Shown in pieces: positions 40,433 to 51,045 of a stretch of DNA of 64,000 nucleotides. A program made the position numbers and the translations under genes. Under the pieces are notes generated by a model. The model was not told where the DNA came from and made no database searches. It worked only from the letters and a program-made list of their open reading frames with translations. Position 1 is the stretch's first letter. Every line of letters starts with the position of its first letter. The stretch is from positions 1-64,000 of the forward strand of contig CANTCQ010000001.1 in assembly GCA_947652325.1 (NCBI GenBank), in the 5' to 3' direction. Source of the DNA: an uncultured Mycoplasmatota bacterium (GTDB lineage Bacteria; Bacillota_I; Bacilli_A; RF39; UBA660).

Positions 40433-41110
40433 ATGGAACTAAAAGAGATGAAAAATTTTTCTTTACTTCAAGAATACATTGTAACGAAAAAACGAAATTT
40501 AAATTATTTTGAAGATACTATAATTAGTGAAATTTATCCATATTATCAAGAAAAACAATTGTTTTTTTTAGTAAAAGCAGGAGAGACAGATTTATCTTAT
40601 TTATGTCAAAAATATGCTAAAGTTTTTTCTTGTTATTCCATTGCCAAAACTTTTGTGTCAATAGCGAATGAAAATGGAAGATTTTATGTAAAATGCCATC
40701 AAATACAAGGATGGAAATCAGTAAAATATCCTTTTTTGAGTGAAAGTATTTATCAACCCATTTATTATGATGTATGGTATCCATATCCTGTCGGTCTAAC
40801 AGAAGGATACGATTATATTCCTCTTTTTCAAGATGAGTTTGTAGCAGTTGTTCTTTTTCCTATTCGAATTATGGAGTGTCCTTTTATTAATCCTTTGTAT
40901 AATCGAAATTTATTTCAATATTCTTTTTCTGTAAGTCAAGAAAAATCTTGTGATATTATAAGAAATAATGGAATGGATTTATCATACCAATATTTGTCTT
41001 ATGATGAAACATTCAATAGTTTAGGGGTGAATGGCTATTACGAAATGTATCCGTATTATCTAGAACAAAAAACAGAATTAAAAAGAATTTTACAAAACAA
41101 TAAAATGTAG
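40433..41110 (+). CDS. Hypothetical protein
   Basis: ORF. Confidence 0.6.
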   Translation: MELKEMKNFSLLQEYIVTKKRNLNYFEDTIISEIYPYYQEKQLFFLVKAGETDLSYLCQKYAKVFSCYSIAKTFVSIANENGRFYVKCHQIQGWKSVKYPFLSESIYQPIYYDVWYPYPVGLTEGYDYIPLFQDEFVAVVLFPIRIMECPFINPLYNRNLFQYSFSVSQEKSCDIIRNNGMDLSYQYLSYDETFNSLGVNGYYEMYPYYLEQKTELKRILQNNKM

Positions 41111-41157
41111 TTGTTTATCCTTTTTTATTTTTTTGTTTTTGCATATAATAAAATGAG

Positions 41158-41667
41158 ATGGTATATATGCATTTTATAAAAGAACAAATTCTTTTGATTC
41201 AAAAAAAAGACCCCGCTATTAAAAGCGTTTGGGAAGTATTTTTATATCCTAGTTTTCGAGCGCAATTTTACTATAAAATTTCTCATTTTTTTTATCAAAG
41301 AAAACATTATTTTTGGGCACGTTATTTTTCTGAAAAAGGAAAAAGAAAAACAGGAATTGAAATTCATCCAGGAGCAACAATTGGGAAAAATTTATTTATT
41401 GACCATGGAATGGGTGTTGTAATTGGAGAAACAGCTATTTTACATGATAATATTACTTTATATCATGGTGTAACATTAGGTGGTGTTTGTAGCAATCGAG
41501 GTAAAAGACATCCTACTATTTTAAGTAACGTTTTGATTGGTGCTCATGCTCAAGTGTTAGGGAATATTACAATAGGAGAAAATTCTAAAATAGGAGCGGG
41601 AGCGGTAGTGTTAAAAGATGTAAAGTCAAATTCTATTGTTGTTGGAATTCCTGCAAAATACAAATAA
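41158..41667 (+). CDS. cysE: Serine acetyltransferase
   Basis: Hexapeptide repeats; [44 protein letters not shown]. Confidence 0.93.
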   Translation: MVYMHFIKEQILLIQKKDPAIKSVWEVFLYPSFRAQFYYKISHFFYQRKHYFWARYFSEKGKRKTGIEIHPGATIGKNLFIDHGMGVVIGETAILHDNITLYHGVTLGGVCSNRGKRHPTILSNVLIGAHAQVLGNITIGENSKIGAGAVVLKDVKSNSIVVGIPAKYK

Positions 41668-41819
41668 ATTTATTATTTTAAAAATATAATAATAATATAA
41701 AAATAATATATTGTATTATTTATTTGGCTTTTAAAAAAATGTAAAAAAAGTGTCTTTCTTCTTCATTTGCCTATTTGATAAAAAAACGTTACAATAATTT
41801 ATAAAGAAGGTAATGTAGT

Positions 41820-42932
41820 ATGCATCTTATAAAAAAAGCTAAAAAAAGAAGAATTTTCTTTTTGTTATTGATGATTATTTTTCTTTTCTATATTGGGTTA
41901 CGAAGTAAGAATTATGAAAAAAAATATACGGTGAACAATGTATCTATTACAGAGCGCTATTTAAAAAAAGAGAGGGAATATCAATTTGTGTTTGAAGTTG
42001 AAGGACATACTTTTTTTGTTCCAATAGCACGTAAATATATGCATAAAAAAAGTTTTGTAAAAAATATAGAGGTTCGCAAAAATGATGATACGATTTGTAT
42101 TTTTCCAGAAAGTGTACAATTTTCTTTTATGCCTCTTTGTAAAAAGAACAATGAGTATATTAGTTATCATTTAATTGAAGAAGAAGATATAGTTTCCAAA
42201 GACTATAAAAAAGAATATCTAGAAGACGAAAAAAATTTTGGAAATTTAAAATTGTATCATTTAAATCATCATAAATACTATATCTGGAATTATAAAGGGT
42301 TTTGGGTTATGGATGAAGACAATCAAAAAGAAATTTCATTATTTACAAATGATGTTTATACCATTCCACTAGCTACTCAAGTAGGAGATTTTCTTTTACT
42401 TGCTGATTACAATAGTCGCTTTGTTTTTCAAAAATTTTATGTCATTTCAAGTAAAAATGATAAAGTACGGGAATTGCTTTTGCCAAGTGAGTTGCCTTAT
42501 GAATCGTATTTTTTAGGTTCTACTTCTAAAAAGGTTTATTTAGTTGATAAAAAAAATAAAAAGGAATATGAAATTTATCCTAAACGACTTTCTATTACTA
42601 ATGTTACGCAAAATAATAAAGGCAAAATTTTAGTAAATGGGGCTTGGGAATCGATTGGGATGCAATCTTTAATTGCCAAGGAAGAAAAATTTAGTTTTAA
42701 AAAATCCATTTCCTATGTTTTAGAAGATGAAGTCTTGTATGCAATAACAATGCAAAATAAAACAAAAGTTTCGAATCAAAAAGTGAAAGAAATTGTGTAT
42801 CAAAATACAGATGAAGTTTATTATATAGTAGATGATAAGTTATATTATTATAATGTTTTTGAAGGTGAAGTATTGGTAATGTCTTATTTTGAATGGAATT
42901 TTAATTATAAAAATATGATATATGTTTTTTAA
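41820..42932 (+). CDS. Single-TM hypothetical protein
   Basis: ORF with N-terminal TM. Confidence 0.65.
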   Translation: MHLIKKAKKRRIFFLLLMIIFLFYIGLRSKNYEKKYTVNNVSITERYLKKEREYQFVFEVEGHTFFVPIARKYMHKKSFVKNIEVRKNDDTICIFPESVQFSFMPLCKKNNEYISYHLIEEEDIVSKDYKKEYLEDEKNFGNLKLYHLNHHKYYIWNYKGFWVMDEDNQKEISLFTNDVYTIPLATQVGDFLLLADYNSRFVFQKFYVISSKNDKVRELLLPSELPYESYFLGSTSKKVYLVDKKNKKEYEIYPKRLSITNVTQNNKGKILVNGAWESIGMQSLIAKEEKFSFKKSISYVLEDEVLYAITMQNKTKVSNQKVKEIVYQNTDEVYYIVDDKLYYYNVFEGEVLVMSYFEWNFNYKNMIYVF

Positions 42933-43001
42933 AATCTATCTTTATCTATCTTTTTTTAACCAAAATTTTATGTGGGCATATTGTATAATAGGAGTGGTGA
43001 T

Positions 43002-43451
43002 ATGTTCGATAAGTATTCGTTAAAAAAGGGAGAAACTTTGGAAAATGTGGCACGTAGGTTTCATACCAATGTCGGAGTTTTAAAAGATATTAATAATATT
43101 TATTATGATGAACAAATTAGAGCAGGAATGGATGTTATTGTTCCTAAAAACAAAGAGAATTATTTTAATTATTATGTCATTGAAAAAGGAGATACTTTGT
43201 ATGAAATTGCTAGAAAGTATAATATAAATCCAGAACTTTTAGCTAGTATGAATGGACTTGATATAGATGATTATATTTATCCAAACCAAGAAATTTTAAT
43301 TCCTAAAAGTGGGTATAGTTATTATATTACCAAAGAAGGGGATACAATAGAAACGGTATCTAATGTTTTTTCTATAAGTGATAAAGATTTGCTTACGCAC
43401 AATCCGATTATTTATCTATTAGCTGGGCAAATTTTAGTTAAGAAAAAATAA
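43002..43451 (+). CDS. LysM-repeat protein
   Basis: Three LysM-like units: LKKGETLENVARRFHTN.., IEKGDTLYEIARKYNINPELLASMN.., TKEGDTIETVSNVFSIS. Confidence 0.88.
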   Translation: MFDKYSLKKGETLENVARRFHTNVGVLKDINNIYYDEQIRAGMDVIVPKNKENYFNYYVIEKGDTLYEIARKYNINPELLASMNGLDIDDYIYPNQEILIPKSGYSYYITKEGDTIETVSNVFSISDKDLLTHNPIIYLLAGQILVKKK

Positions 43452-43539
43452 AAATTTTGTTTAAATAAAGGATGGAAATATCACTTTTCTAACCTTTTTT
43501 TTTATGCTATGATTATAATAAGAAAAAGAGTTGATACTA

Positions 43540-45144
43540 ATGATACTAAGAAAACCTTATGCTTTTTTAATTAAGCATTTTCGTATAATTCATTTATTAT
43601 TGCTTTTGCCTATGGCTTATTTAATTCATCGTACTTTTTTAATTGTTTCATTTTTTAGAACATATGTCAAAAATAATTATACTACGACAATTATTCAAAT
43701 AGCTGCAGAACATATTAGCTTTTTTATGTATTTGGCAGTACTCATGATTGTTTTGGTGATATTACCCATTTATTATTTGATGCGCCAGAAAAGAAAGTCG
43801 ATAAAGCTTTATTTTTTTACTTTGCTATATTATTTATTATTATTTGTTTTAATTGGGGTTACATACAGTATTTTGAGTAATATGGAACACAATTTAATTA
43901 CTGCACAGACAGCAAGAGCTTACCGGGATATTTCGATTGTTTTGTGTTTGCCTCAATATTTTTTCTTTGGTTATATTTTTATGCGAGGTATTGGCTTTGA
44001 TTTAAAAAGATTTAATTTTGCTAATGATTTAAAGGATTTAGAGATTACTGCTATTGATTCTGAAGAATTTGAGTTTAATGTAAATATCGAAGGATATAAA
44101 GTAGAAAGAACTCTTCGAAGATTTTTGCGAGAAATGAAATATTATATTAGAGAAAATACATTTGTATTTGGTTGTATATTTGTATCCTTTGTAATTTTTG
44201 TGGGGACAAGTTTGTACTTCCATTTTGGGGTTTATAATAAAACATATCATATATCTGATAAAATGACACATAATTATTTTAATATTCAAATTATAGACAG
44301 TATGGTTACAAATTTAGGTTATGATGGGAATATTATTACGAAAGGAAAATACTATTTGGTTTTAAAATTATGGATTGAAAATCGTACTGCAATGGATTAT
44401 GAACTTGATTATACCAATTTCCGTTTGGTTTTAAATGGAAAAAATATTTATCCAACTTTAGATAGAGGAGAATATTTTGTTGATTTTGCTAAACCTTATC
44501 GAAGTGAGAAAATAAAACGTCAGTCAAAAGATTATTATGTTCTTGCTTATGAATTTGATGAATCGTATTTAACTAATATGTATACCATTAAAATTTTAGA
44601 GAGTATATCCTATAAAGTGGGAGATATTGCAGCAAAGTATAAAAATATACAATTAAATCCTACCAAAATAAACAATGTAAAAGAGGTACAAAAAGAGAAT
44701 ATGGGAGCATCTATCACTTTGAACGAATCCAATCTTTTGAATACTACATTTCAACTAGAACAATATGAATTCGCAAGTAGTTTTATGTATGAATATGATT
44801 ATTGTATAAATAGTTCTTGCCGAAAATTAAAAAATCGTATTACGCCAAATATAAGTGGCTCTATCGAAAAGACTACATTATTAATTTTAGATATGAATTA
44901 TCATTTGGATTCTGAAGCAATTTATACAAATTTTATTAAAAATAAGTTGCAATTTCTTGACCAATTTTTTTCGCTACGCATTGTTAAAAATGGTGAAACT
45001 CTCATTTTACCTTTAAAAAATAGAACCAATGAGCATATTCAAAATAAAGTAATATTCGAAACTAGAAGTGAAGCGAGGGAAGCGGATACTGTAGAATTGT
45101 TACTTACTGTGCGTGATAAAAGATATGTTTATTTATTAAGATAA
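43540..45144 (+). CDS. Polytopic membrane protein with large extracytoplasmic domain
   Basis: N-terminal TM cluster, later TM at about aa 210, soluble C-terminus. Confidence 0.65.
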   Translation: MILRKPYAFLIKHFRIIHLLLLLPMAYLIHRTFLIVSFFRTYVKNNYTTTIIQIAAEHISFFMYLAVLMIVLVILPIYYLMRQKRKSIKLYFFTLLYYLLLFVLIGVTYSILSNMEHNLITAQTARAYRDISIVLCLPQYFFFGYIFMRGIGFDLKRFNFANDLKDLEITAIDSEEFEFNVNIEGYKVERTLRRFLREMKYYIRENTFVFGCIFVSFVIFVGTSLYFHFGVYNKTYHISDKMTHNYFNIQIIDSMVTNLGYDGNIITKGKYYLVLKLWIENRTAMDYELDYTNFRLVLNGKNIYPTLDRGEYFVDFAKPYRSEKIKRQSKDYYVLAYEFDESYLTNMYTIKILESISYKVGDIAAKYKNIQLNPTKINNVKEVQKENMGASITLNESNLLNTTFQLEQYEFASSFMYEYDYCINSSCRKLKNRITPNISGSIEKTTLLILDMNYHLDSEAIYTNFIKNKLQFLDQFFSLRIVKNGETLILPLKNRTNEHIQNKVIFETRSEAREADTVELLLTVRDKRYVYLLR

Positions 45145-45216
45145 TATTTATATTGTAGCATAAAATTTTTGACAAATAAAAATATATGTTATTCCATAGT
45201 TAAGCGGTGATAATAA

Positions 45217-45242
45217 AGCCTTTATTTATAGGGCTTTTTTTG
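45217..45242 (+). terminator. Intrinsic terminator
   Basis: AAAGCC..TTTATTTATA..GGGCTTTTTTT. Confidence 0.65.
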
Positions 45243-45517
45243 TTTAAAAATGTGAATTTTATGTAGTTGTGACGGATTTGTAACGATTTGATTCAAAAAA
45301 ATTAATAAAAAAACTATTCCATAGATTATTATTAAAACATATTTTAAACCAATTTTTAAATACTAAAAATATAGTTGTATTATGAAATATTAAATCTTAT
45401 AAAGTTATTAAAAAAGTAGCTGTAAAGTTATGTGTATTAATAAAAATAAAATGTATACTAAATATCAAATTATTACTATTTTGATGTATAATAAGTTATA
45501 GTAAAGGAAGATTAAAG

Positions 45518-47026
45518 ATGTCTATTTTTAATAATTTTTTAAAACATAAAATTTCTAACACAGATACTGCAGTTGATTTAGCTAACAAAGAAGTAATGTC
45601 TAATCATTATGTTTCAAATAATGGTGTAGTTGACGATTTTATATTTGATGAAAATGAACTTGTTGATATTGCTATCGATGGGGTGATTGATACTACATCG
45701 GTACTTGCTATAAAAAAATTTAAGCATAATTTGGAAGTTTTAGTAAAAAGAGCAAAGGAAAAAGGAACTCTTGATAAGTTTATGATTATAAGAAATGATG
45801 ATTTTTTTCCAAATGATTATAAATGGCGTGTTGCATCACAATTTACTTGTATTGAGAGAAATTATTTGGCTTTATTGAGGAATGCAAGAGATATTTATGC
45901 TTTAGAAAAAGCCAATTTAATTCGTAAATTTAATGGAATGATGTTGCCAGTTACTTTAGATGATTTAGATTTAGCACTATCAAATATAGATAAAGAAATT
46001 GGTTCAATTTTAAGTCCAGTTCATTTTCGTTCGACAAAACATTTTACCGTAAATACCCCATTAGCTGTTACAGGAAATTATAATTTATTATCTTCTAATA
46101 GGAATTTTACAGTTTTAGATACTATTGATACATTTTTAAGTTCTGGATATGGATATTCTATTAGTTATCATGATGCTTATTTAGATGTTACTCATGAAGG
46201 TTTATCTATTTCTGATGAAGCAGTGGTGTTAATTAATAAAGATAAATATAATGATATTGTTAAAAATGAACTTATTAAGTCACAATTAAAACAAAGAAGG
46301 GTAGTTCTTTATGTAGAAGACGAAAAAAAGAAATATGGGGAAAGTCTAGCAATTAATATGCTTCTTACCGAGCTTGGAGTTTTGCCTTCACAAATTGGAG
46401 AAAAATATAGTTTTTATGATAATGAAATTAGAGAAATTATTAATAATAGTATAAAAAAATTAGCTAAAGATAATGGATTATTGTTTGATAAAATTCATGG
46501 AGGAAGAAATGGTCATTTTACTGATTATTATGATGAAAAGAATACAGACTATGTTAAAAGTATTGAAAATTTTGTAAAATTTTTAAAAATAAAATTTCCA
46601 GATAAGGCATCTTATTTTACAATAAAAAGTGTAACGGATGATAATCTTTCTACAAATATAGTGGAAAAGGTAGGAGCAAAAACTATACTGGAGGCAAGTA
46701 AAGAATATAATTTATTAGTTCAAAAAGAATTTGAAGAACGTTTTAATGAATATAAAAAAGATAGACAGAGTATTACTCCAGAGATAAGTAATTATTTTAA
46801 ATTGACTGTAAAACGTATAGTTGATTTTTATAATAATTTTGAAGCAGTTAATTGCTCTTTAGAAAATCAAAAACAAATTGAAGAGTGTATACAACATTTT
46901 TATCAAGACAGTACAGTAAAAGAACAAATTATAGCAGCTCAAAAATTGTGGGAATCTTTAGTTAGTGCTTTAGATGCAAGTCAAGAAATCACTTTAGCTG
47001 ATGAAACAGGTTCTTTAAAATTTTAA
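45518..47026 (+). CDS. Orphan 502 aa cytoplasmic protein
   Basis: Long ORF with SD aaaggaag; no family recognised; GGRNGHFTDYYDE motif. Confidence 0.7.
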   Translation: MSIFNNFLKHKISNTDTAVDLANKEVMSNHYVSNNGVVDDFIFDENELVDIAIDGVIDTTSVLAIKKFKHNLEVLVKRAKEKGTLDKFMIIRNDDFFPNDYKWRVASQFTCIERNYLALLRNARDIYALEKANLIRKFNGMMLPVTLDDLDLALSNIDKEIGSILSPVHFRSTKHFTVNTPLAVTGNYNLLSSNRNFTVLDTIDTFLSSGYGYSISYHDAYLDVTHEGLSISDEAVVLINKDKYNDIVKNELIKSQLKQRRVVLYVEDEKKKYGESLAINMLLTELGVLPSQIGEKYSFYDNEIREIINNSIKKLAKDNGLLFDKIHGGRNGHFTDYYDEKNTDYVKSIENFVKFLKIKFPDKASYFTIKSVTDDNLSTNIVEKVGAKTILEASKEYNLLVQKEFEERFNEYKKDRQSITPEISNYFKLTVKRIVDFYNNFEAVNCSLENQKQIEECIQHFYQDSTVKEQIIAAQKLWESLVSALDASQEITLADETGSLKF

Positions 47027-47822
47027 AGAATGTATAGTATGGTAAATTTTTATGTATACTTAAAAGATAATTTAGATAATTTAGGTTTAAAAAAATATAA
47101 ATAGTTTTAATGATATAACTAATTAGAAAGTAAAATAGCTTTTTGGTGATGAAGAAATAAATGTTGATTTAAAAATTGCTATTATAGAGTCAGGTTAAAG
47201 AATTAATAATTTGCCTTTTAATCTTTTTATAGAAATTATTGCTTGTATGTATAATGACTATTTATTTTAAAGTAGGGATTGAATTATAAATTTTATTAAG
47301 TTATTTTTTTCTTTTTACTAGTGGATATTCCTTATTTTTGGATAAAATATCATAAGGATTAGTTTCTTCTCATGTCTTTTCTGTTCTATCTGAAAGCTAA
47401 ATTTATGTGTAAAATTCTATTTAATTGGTTAAACTTATGACTAAAAAACATTTAGTATGTTTCAAATTATCTACTGTATAGTATGATATTTCAACTTAAT
47501 ATGAGCGATTTACTATGTAAGACAATTTGCACCTTTTTCAAGGATTATAGTGTGACCTTTTGATTTATAAATATCAGTAGTTGTATTTCGTATGTAGATT
47601 ATTCTTTTTAGAATGCATATTTGTACAGGAACTAAAAAATAAACTGCATTTTTATAACAATATGTTTTCAACGTATTAATATATTCCAATCATTATCTTT
47701 ATTTTTTCATATGTCCTTTATAAACTAACGAAATGTTCTATGTTGTTTAATTCAGTCTCAAATTTCTTTGCAGTATTATTCATCATTTAAAACCTGTCCT
47801 ATCTAAACTTAAACACTAAAAA

Positions 47823-47851
47823 AGTATCAGTTTCTTATAGAAATTGATACT
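47823..47851 (-). terminator. Terminator hairpin downstream of tRNA-Cys
   Basis: AGTATCA(G)TTTCT-TATA/AGAAA(T)TGATACT. Confidence 0.7.
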
Positions 47852-47898
47852 CATGTATTTTAAGTCTAAACTTATAAAAGTTCGGACAGATTTCCTAA

Positions 47899-47973
47899 TG
47901 GAGGGCCTAGTCGGATTTGAACCAACGCATGAGTGAGTTGCAGTCACTTGCCTTACCACTTGGCTATAGACCC
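47899..47973 (-). tRNA. tRNA-Cys (anticodon GCA)
   Basis: GGGTCTA-TA-GCC..GGC-A-AGTGA-CTGCAAC-TCACT..GTTGG-TTCAAAT-CCGAC-TAGGCCC-TCCA. Confidence 0.95.
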
Positions 47974-48331
47974 ATTTACAATTTTATTGAAATTTGGGGT
48001 AATGAATGCCCTGTTAACATTAAATAATTTTACTCTATAAAGAAAATTTTGTCAATCGTTGTTTAAATCTTATTCACTACTATTTTATGTTAAAGAAGAA
48101 AAAAAGTGATAAGAGTGCCAAAAAGTTTAAAACAAAGTAATGAAATTATAAAATTATTTCATAGATATTTTAAATGAAAAATGAATTCCAACTTCACATT
48201 AATAAATTTACACATAATCAATAAGAAATATCAAAAATATGGTTTAGATTATATAAAAAAACAAAGAGTAAAAGATAAGGTACAATTATTAATTTCTTTT
48301 ATTTGTGATATAATATACATGGTGATGTACT

Positions 48332-49114
48332 TTGAATATCTATAAAAGTTTAAATGAAATAACTGAATATATTGATGAAAATTTGGAAGAAGATATTAGT
48401 TATAACATTTTGGCAAAAATGCTAGGGGTAAATGTTTATACTATGCAAAGATTGTTTGCTGTGCTTGTAGGTATTTCATTGTCAGAATATATTAGAAAAA
48501 GAAGATTATCTTGTGCAGGATTTGATTTATATAATGGTAATGTAAAAGTAATAGATATTGCTATTAAATATCAATATAATAATGCTACATCGTTTTCAAG
48601 AGCATTTGAAAAGTTTCATAATATTAAGCCTAGTTTAGTAAAAAAAGAAACAAAATTAAAAAATTTTCCTAAAATACTTTTTAAAGAAGAAATTAATTTA
48701 CCTGTTGTACTAGATTATGAAATAATTACTCTTGATGAAATGAATTTATATGGTGTAGGGATTATTACTAACAATGATAATATTGGTAAAGATGCACCGA
48801 TTTTTTTTGAGCAAATTAAAAATAAATATGGTGAAGTTAAATATGGCATGATTACTTATGATATAGAGCGAGAAGAAAGTCAAAAATATTATTGTTTATA
48901 TGATAAAAAAATTAAGGGATTTGAAAACATTAAAATTCCTAAAAGCAAATGGCTTAAATTTAAAGTTAATTCACAAAAGGCTAGTGATATACAAAATATA
49001 TCTCATAATTTTTATGGAGAATTTTTACCATCAGTTAAGTATAATTTAAAAGAATTACCAGAATTAGAGTATTATCATGATGATATAACTGACTTTTTAG
49101 TTGCAATTTATTGA
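48332..49114 (+). CDS. AraC-family regulator with C-terminal GyrI-like effector domain
   Basis: Two HTH segments (YNILAKMLGVNVYTMQRLF; VIDIAIKYQYNNATSFSRAFEKFHNIKPS). Confidence 0.88.
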   Translation: MNIYKSLNEITEYIDENLEEDISYNILAKMLGVNVYTMQRLFAVLVGISLSEYIRKRRLSCAGFDLYNGNVKVIDIAIKYQYNNATSFSRAFEKFHNIKPSLVKKETKLKNFPKILFKEEINLPVVLDYEIITLDEMNLYGVGIITNNDNIGKDAPIFFEQIKNKYGEVKYGMITYDIEREESQKYYCLYDKKIKGFENIKIPKSKWLKFKVNSQKASDIQNISHNFYGEFLPSVKYNLKELPELEYYHDDITDFLVAIY

Positions 49115-49179
49115 ATTGACAAAACAGATTATTAAAAAGTCAGTTTTTTATTATTTATTTTGATATATTATTTATTGAG

Positions 49180-51045
49180 GTGACGGATTGTGGGGTAACG
49201 TCAGAAATATATCTAACTAAGAAATTTGTTTCAAAAGAAGAATGGATAAAATTTATTAATACAGTATCAGATTATAATGGTATTTTAAGAAAATGGAAGA
49301 TAATCATTACTAACAATCAAAATCAAGTAAGATATTTTATTAAGACCAAATGTACTTTGCCTACTACGATAAATAATTTGAATTCATTTTTAATAAAACA
49401 ATCATCGGAAATAAAAGTTCCTAAATTTAATTACGCATTACTTTCTTTTCCTAAAATTGGTAGCAGTATTATAGATTTATTAAACTATAGTGAAATTAAA
49501 AATAAAGGTAAACTTGAATATTTAGAAATCAATTTTTTTAAATTTTATGACGATAAACAAAAATCAAAAATAAAATTTTATTTAAATAAAAATGGTGTAA
49601 TTAAAAAATATAAGGTTCTTTTTGCTAATCCAACAAGTATATTATCGGTAGACTTTGAAGGAAATAAAAGATATTTTTATAAGAGCTCTCCTAAATATTT
49701 AGAAATAAATAAAATTTTGCATTTATTAAATAATGATTCTAATAATGCTTTGTTATCTGTTGAAACATTTCCTTATTTACAAGGGGATTTCTATTTAAAT
49801 CAAAATCATTTTAGCTTTGATAAACATTCTATTATTATGGGTTCATCTGGATGCGGTAAATCTAAATTTATAAGTTTGTTAATTAATAACATTAATAAAA
49901 ATAGCAGTATAAAGCAAAAATATAAAGTTGTAGTGATAGACCCTCATGCTTCTCTTGAAAATGATATAGGCGGTATAGGTAAAGTAATAGACTTTAAAAA
50001 CAATTTAGATAGTATTGATTTATTTATTAATAACGATGATGATATAGTAGCCTCAACAGAATTATTATTAGATTTATTAAAAGCTTTAATTACAGTTCAA
50101 TATAATTCAAAATTAGAAAGAATTTTAAGACATTCTATACATTTATTATTAACTGATGAATCATTTAATTTTAGAAATTTAAGAATGCTTATTTTGGATT
50201 TAGAATATAGAAATGGATTAATTAGAAAATTAAAATATAACTTACCTGTTAGTGTAATTGATTTCTTTTTATCAGATTTTAATGATTTGAAAACCAAATC
50301 TTATGGCGAAGCTATATCTCCAATAATAAGTTTTATAGATGAAATGGAAATGATACCCGTTTTTAATTCAGAGCAAAATAATGAAAATTTAAAAAATACC
50401 ATACATAATAATTTTTTAACTTTATTCTCATTAGATAGAACAAAACTTGGAGACAAGGTGACTAAAACTATATCTGGATTAATAATGCAACAACTATTAA
50501 CAATTATTCAGCGTCATGAAATAGATGAACATATTATATTTATTATTGATGAAGTTGCAGTAGTTGAAAATCCTATTTTATCTAGATATTTATCAGAGGC
50601 AAGAAAGTATAATTTATCATTAATATTGGCGGGGCAATATTTTAATCAAATATCCAATGAATTAAAGAATTCGATATTTGCAAACGTAGTAAATTACTTT
50701 ATATTTAGAGTATCTAAGTTAGATGCTAATGTAATAGTTGATAACTTTAACATGAAAATACCTTTGGATGATACTCGAGATAGAAAAATTAAAATATTAA
50801 CTGAATTAAATAATAGAGAGTGTATTGCTAGAATAGATTCTAATGGTATATTATTACCAGCATTTAAAGGTATTACATTAGATTATGTAAGTATTCCTAG
50901 AATAAGAAAAATAATTATAAATGGTAACAATAATAAAAAAAATAATGATTATAAATCAAAAACTAACTTTAGCTTAAATAGTAATGTCAATTTAAAAGAT
51001 ATTTTAATATCTACTTCTTCAAGCAGAAAGGATGTGAAAGAATGA
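49180..51045 (+). CDS. TraG/VirB4/HerA-like DNA-translocase-type ATPase
   Basis: IIMGSSGCGKSKFISLLI, KVVVIDPHASLENDI, IIFIIDEVAVVENPILSRYLSEARKYNLSLILAGQYFNQISNELKNSIFANV; start codon uncertain. Confidence 0.8.
   Translation: MTDCGVTSEIYLTKKFVSKEEWIKFINTVSDYNGILRKWKIIITNNQNQVRYFIKTKCTLPTTINNLNSFLIKQSSEIKVPKFNYALLSFPKIGSSIIDLLNYSEIKNKGKLEYLEINFFKFYDDKQKSKIKFYLNKNGVIKKYKVLFANPTSILSVDFEGNKRYFYKSSPKYLEINKILHLLNNDSNNALLSVETFPYLQGDFYLNQNHFSFDKHSIIMGSSGCGKSKFISLLINNINKNSSIKQKYKVVVIDPHASLENDIGGIGKVIDFKNNLDSIDLFINNDDDIVASTELLLDLLKALITVQYNSKLERILRHSIHLLLTDESFNFRNLRMLILDLEYRNGLIRKLKYNLPVSVIDFFLSDFNDLKTKSYGEAISPIISFIDEMEMIPVFNSEQNNENLKNTIHNNFLTLFSLDRTKLGDKVTKTISGLIMQQLLTIIQRHEIDEHIIFIIDEVAVVENPILSRYLSEARKYNLSLILAGQYFNQISNELKNSIFANVVNYFIFRVSKLDANVIVDNFNMKIPLDDTRDRKIKILTELNNRECIARIDSNGILLPAFKGITLDYVSIPRIRKIIINGNNNKKNNDYKSKTNFSLNSNVNLKDILISTSSSRKDVKE

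Noticed and set aside
47027-47890. Gene(s) between the orphan protein and tRNA-Cys
   Set aside because: Only short broken frames; treated as decayed DNA rather than features.
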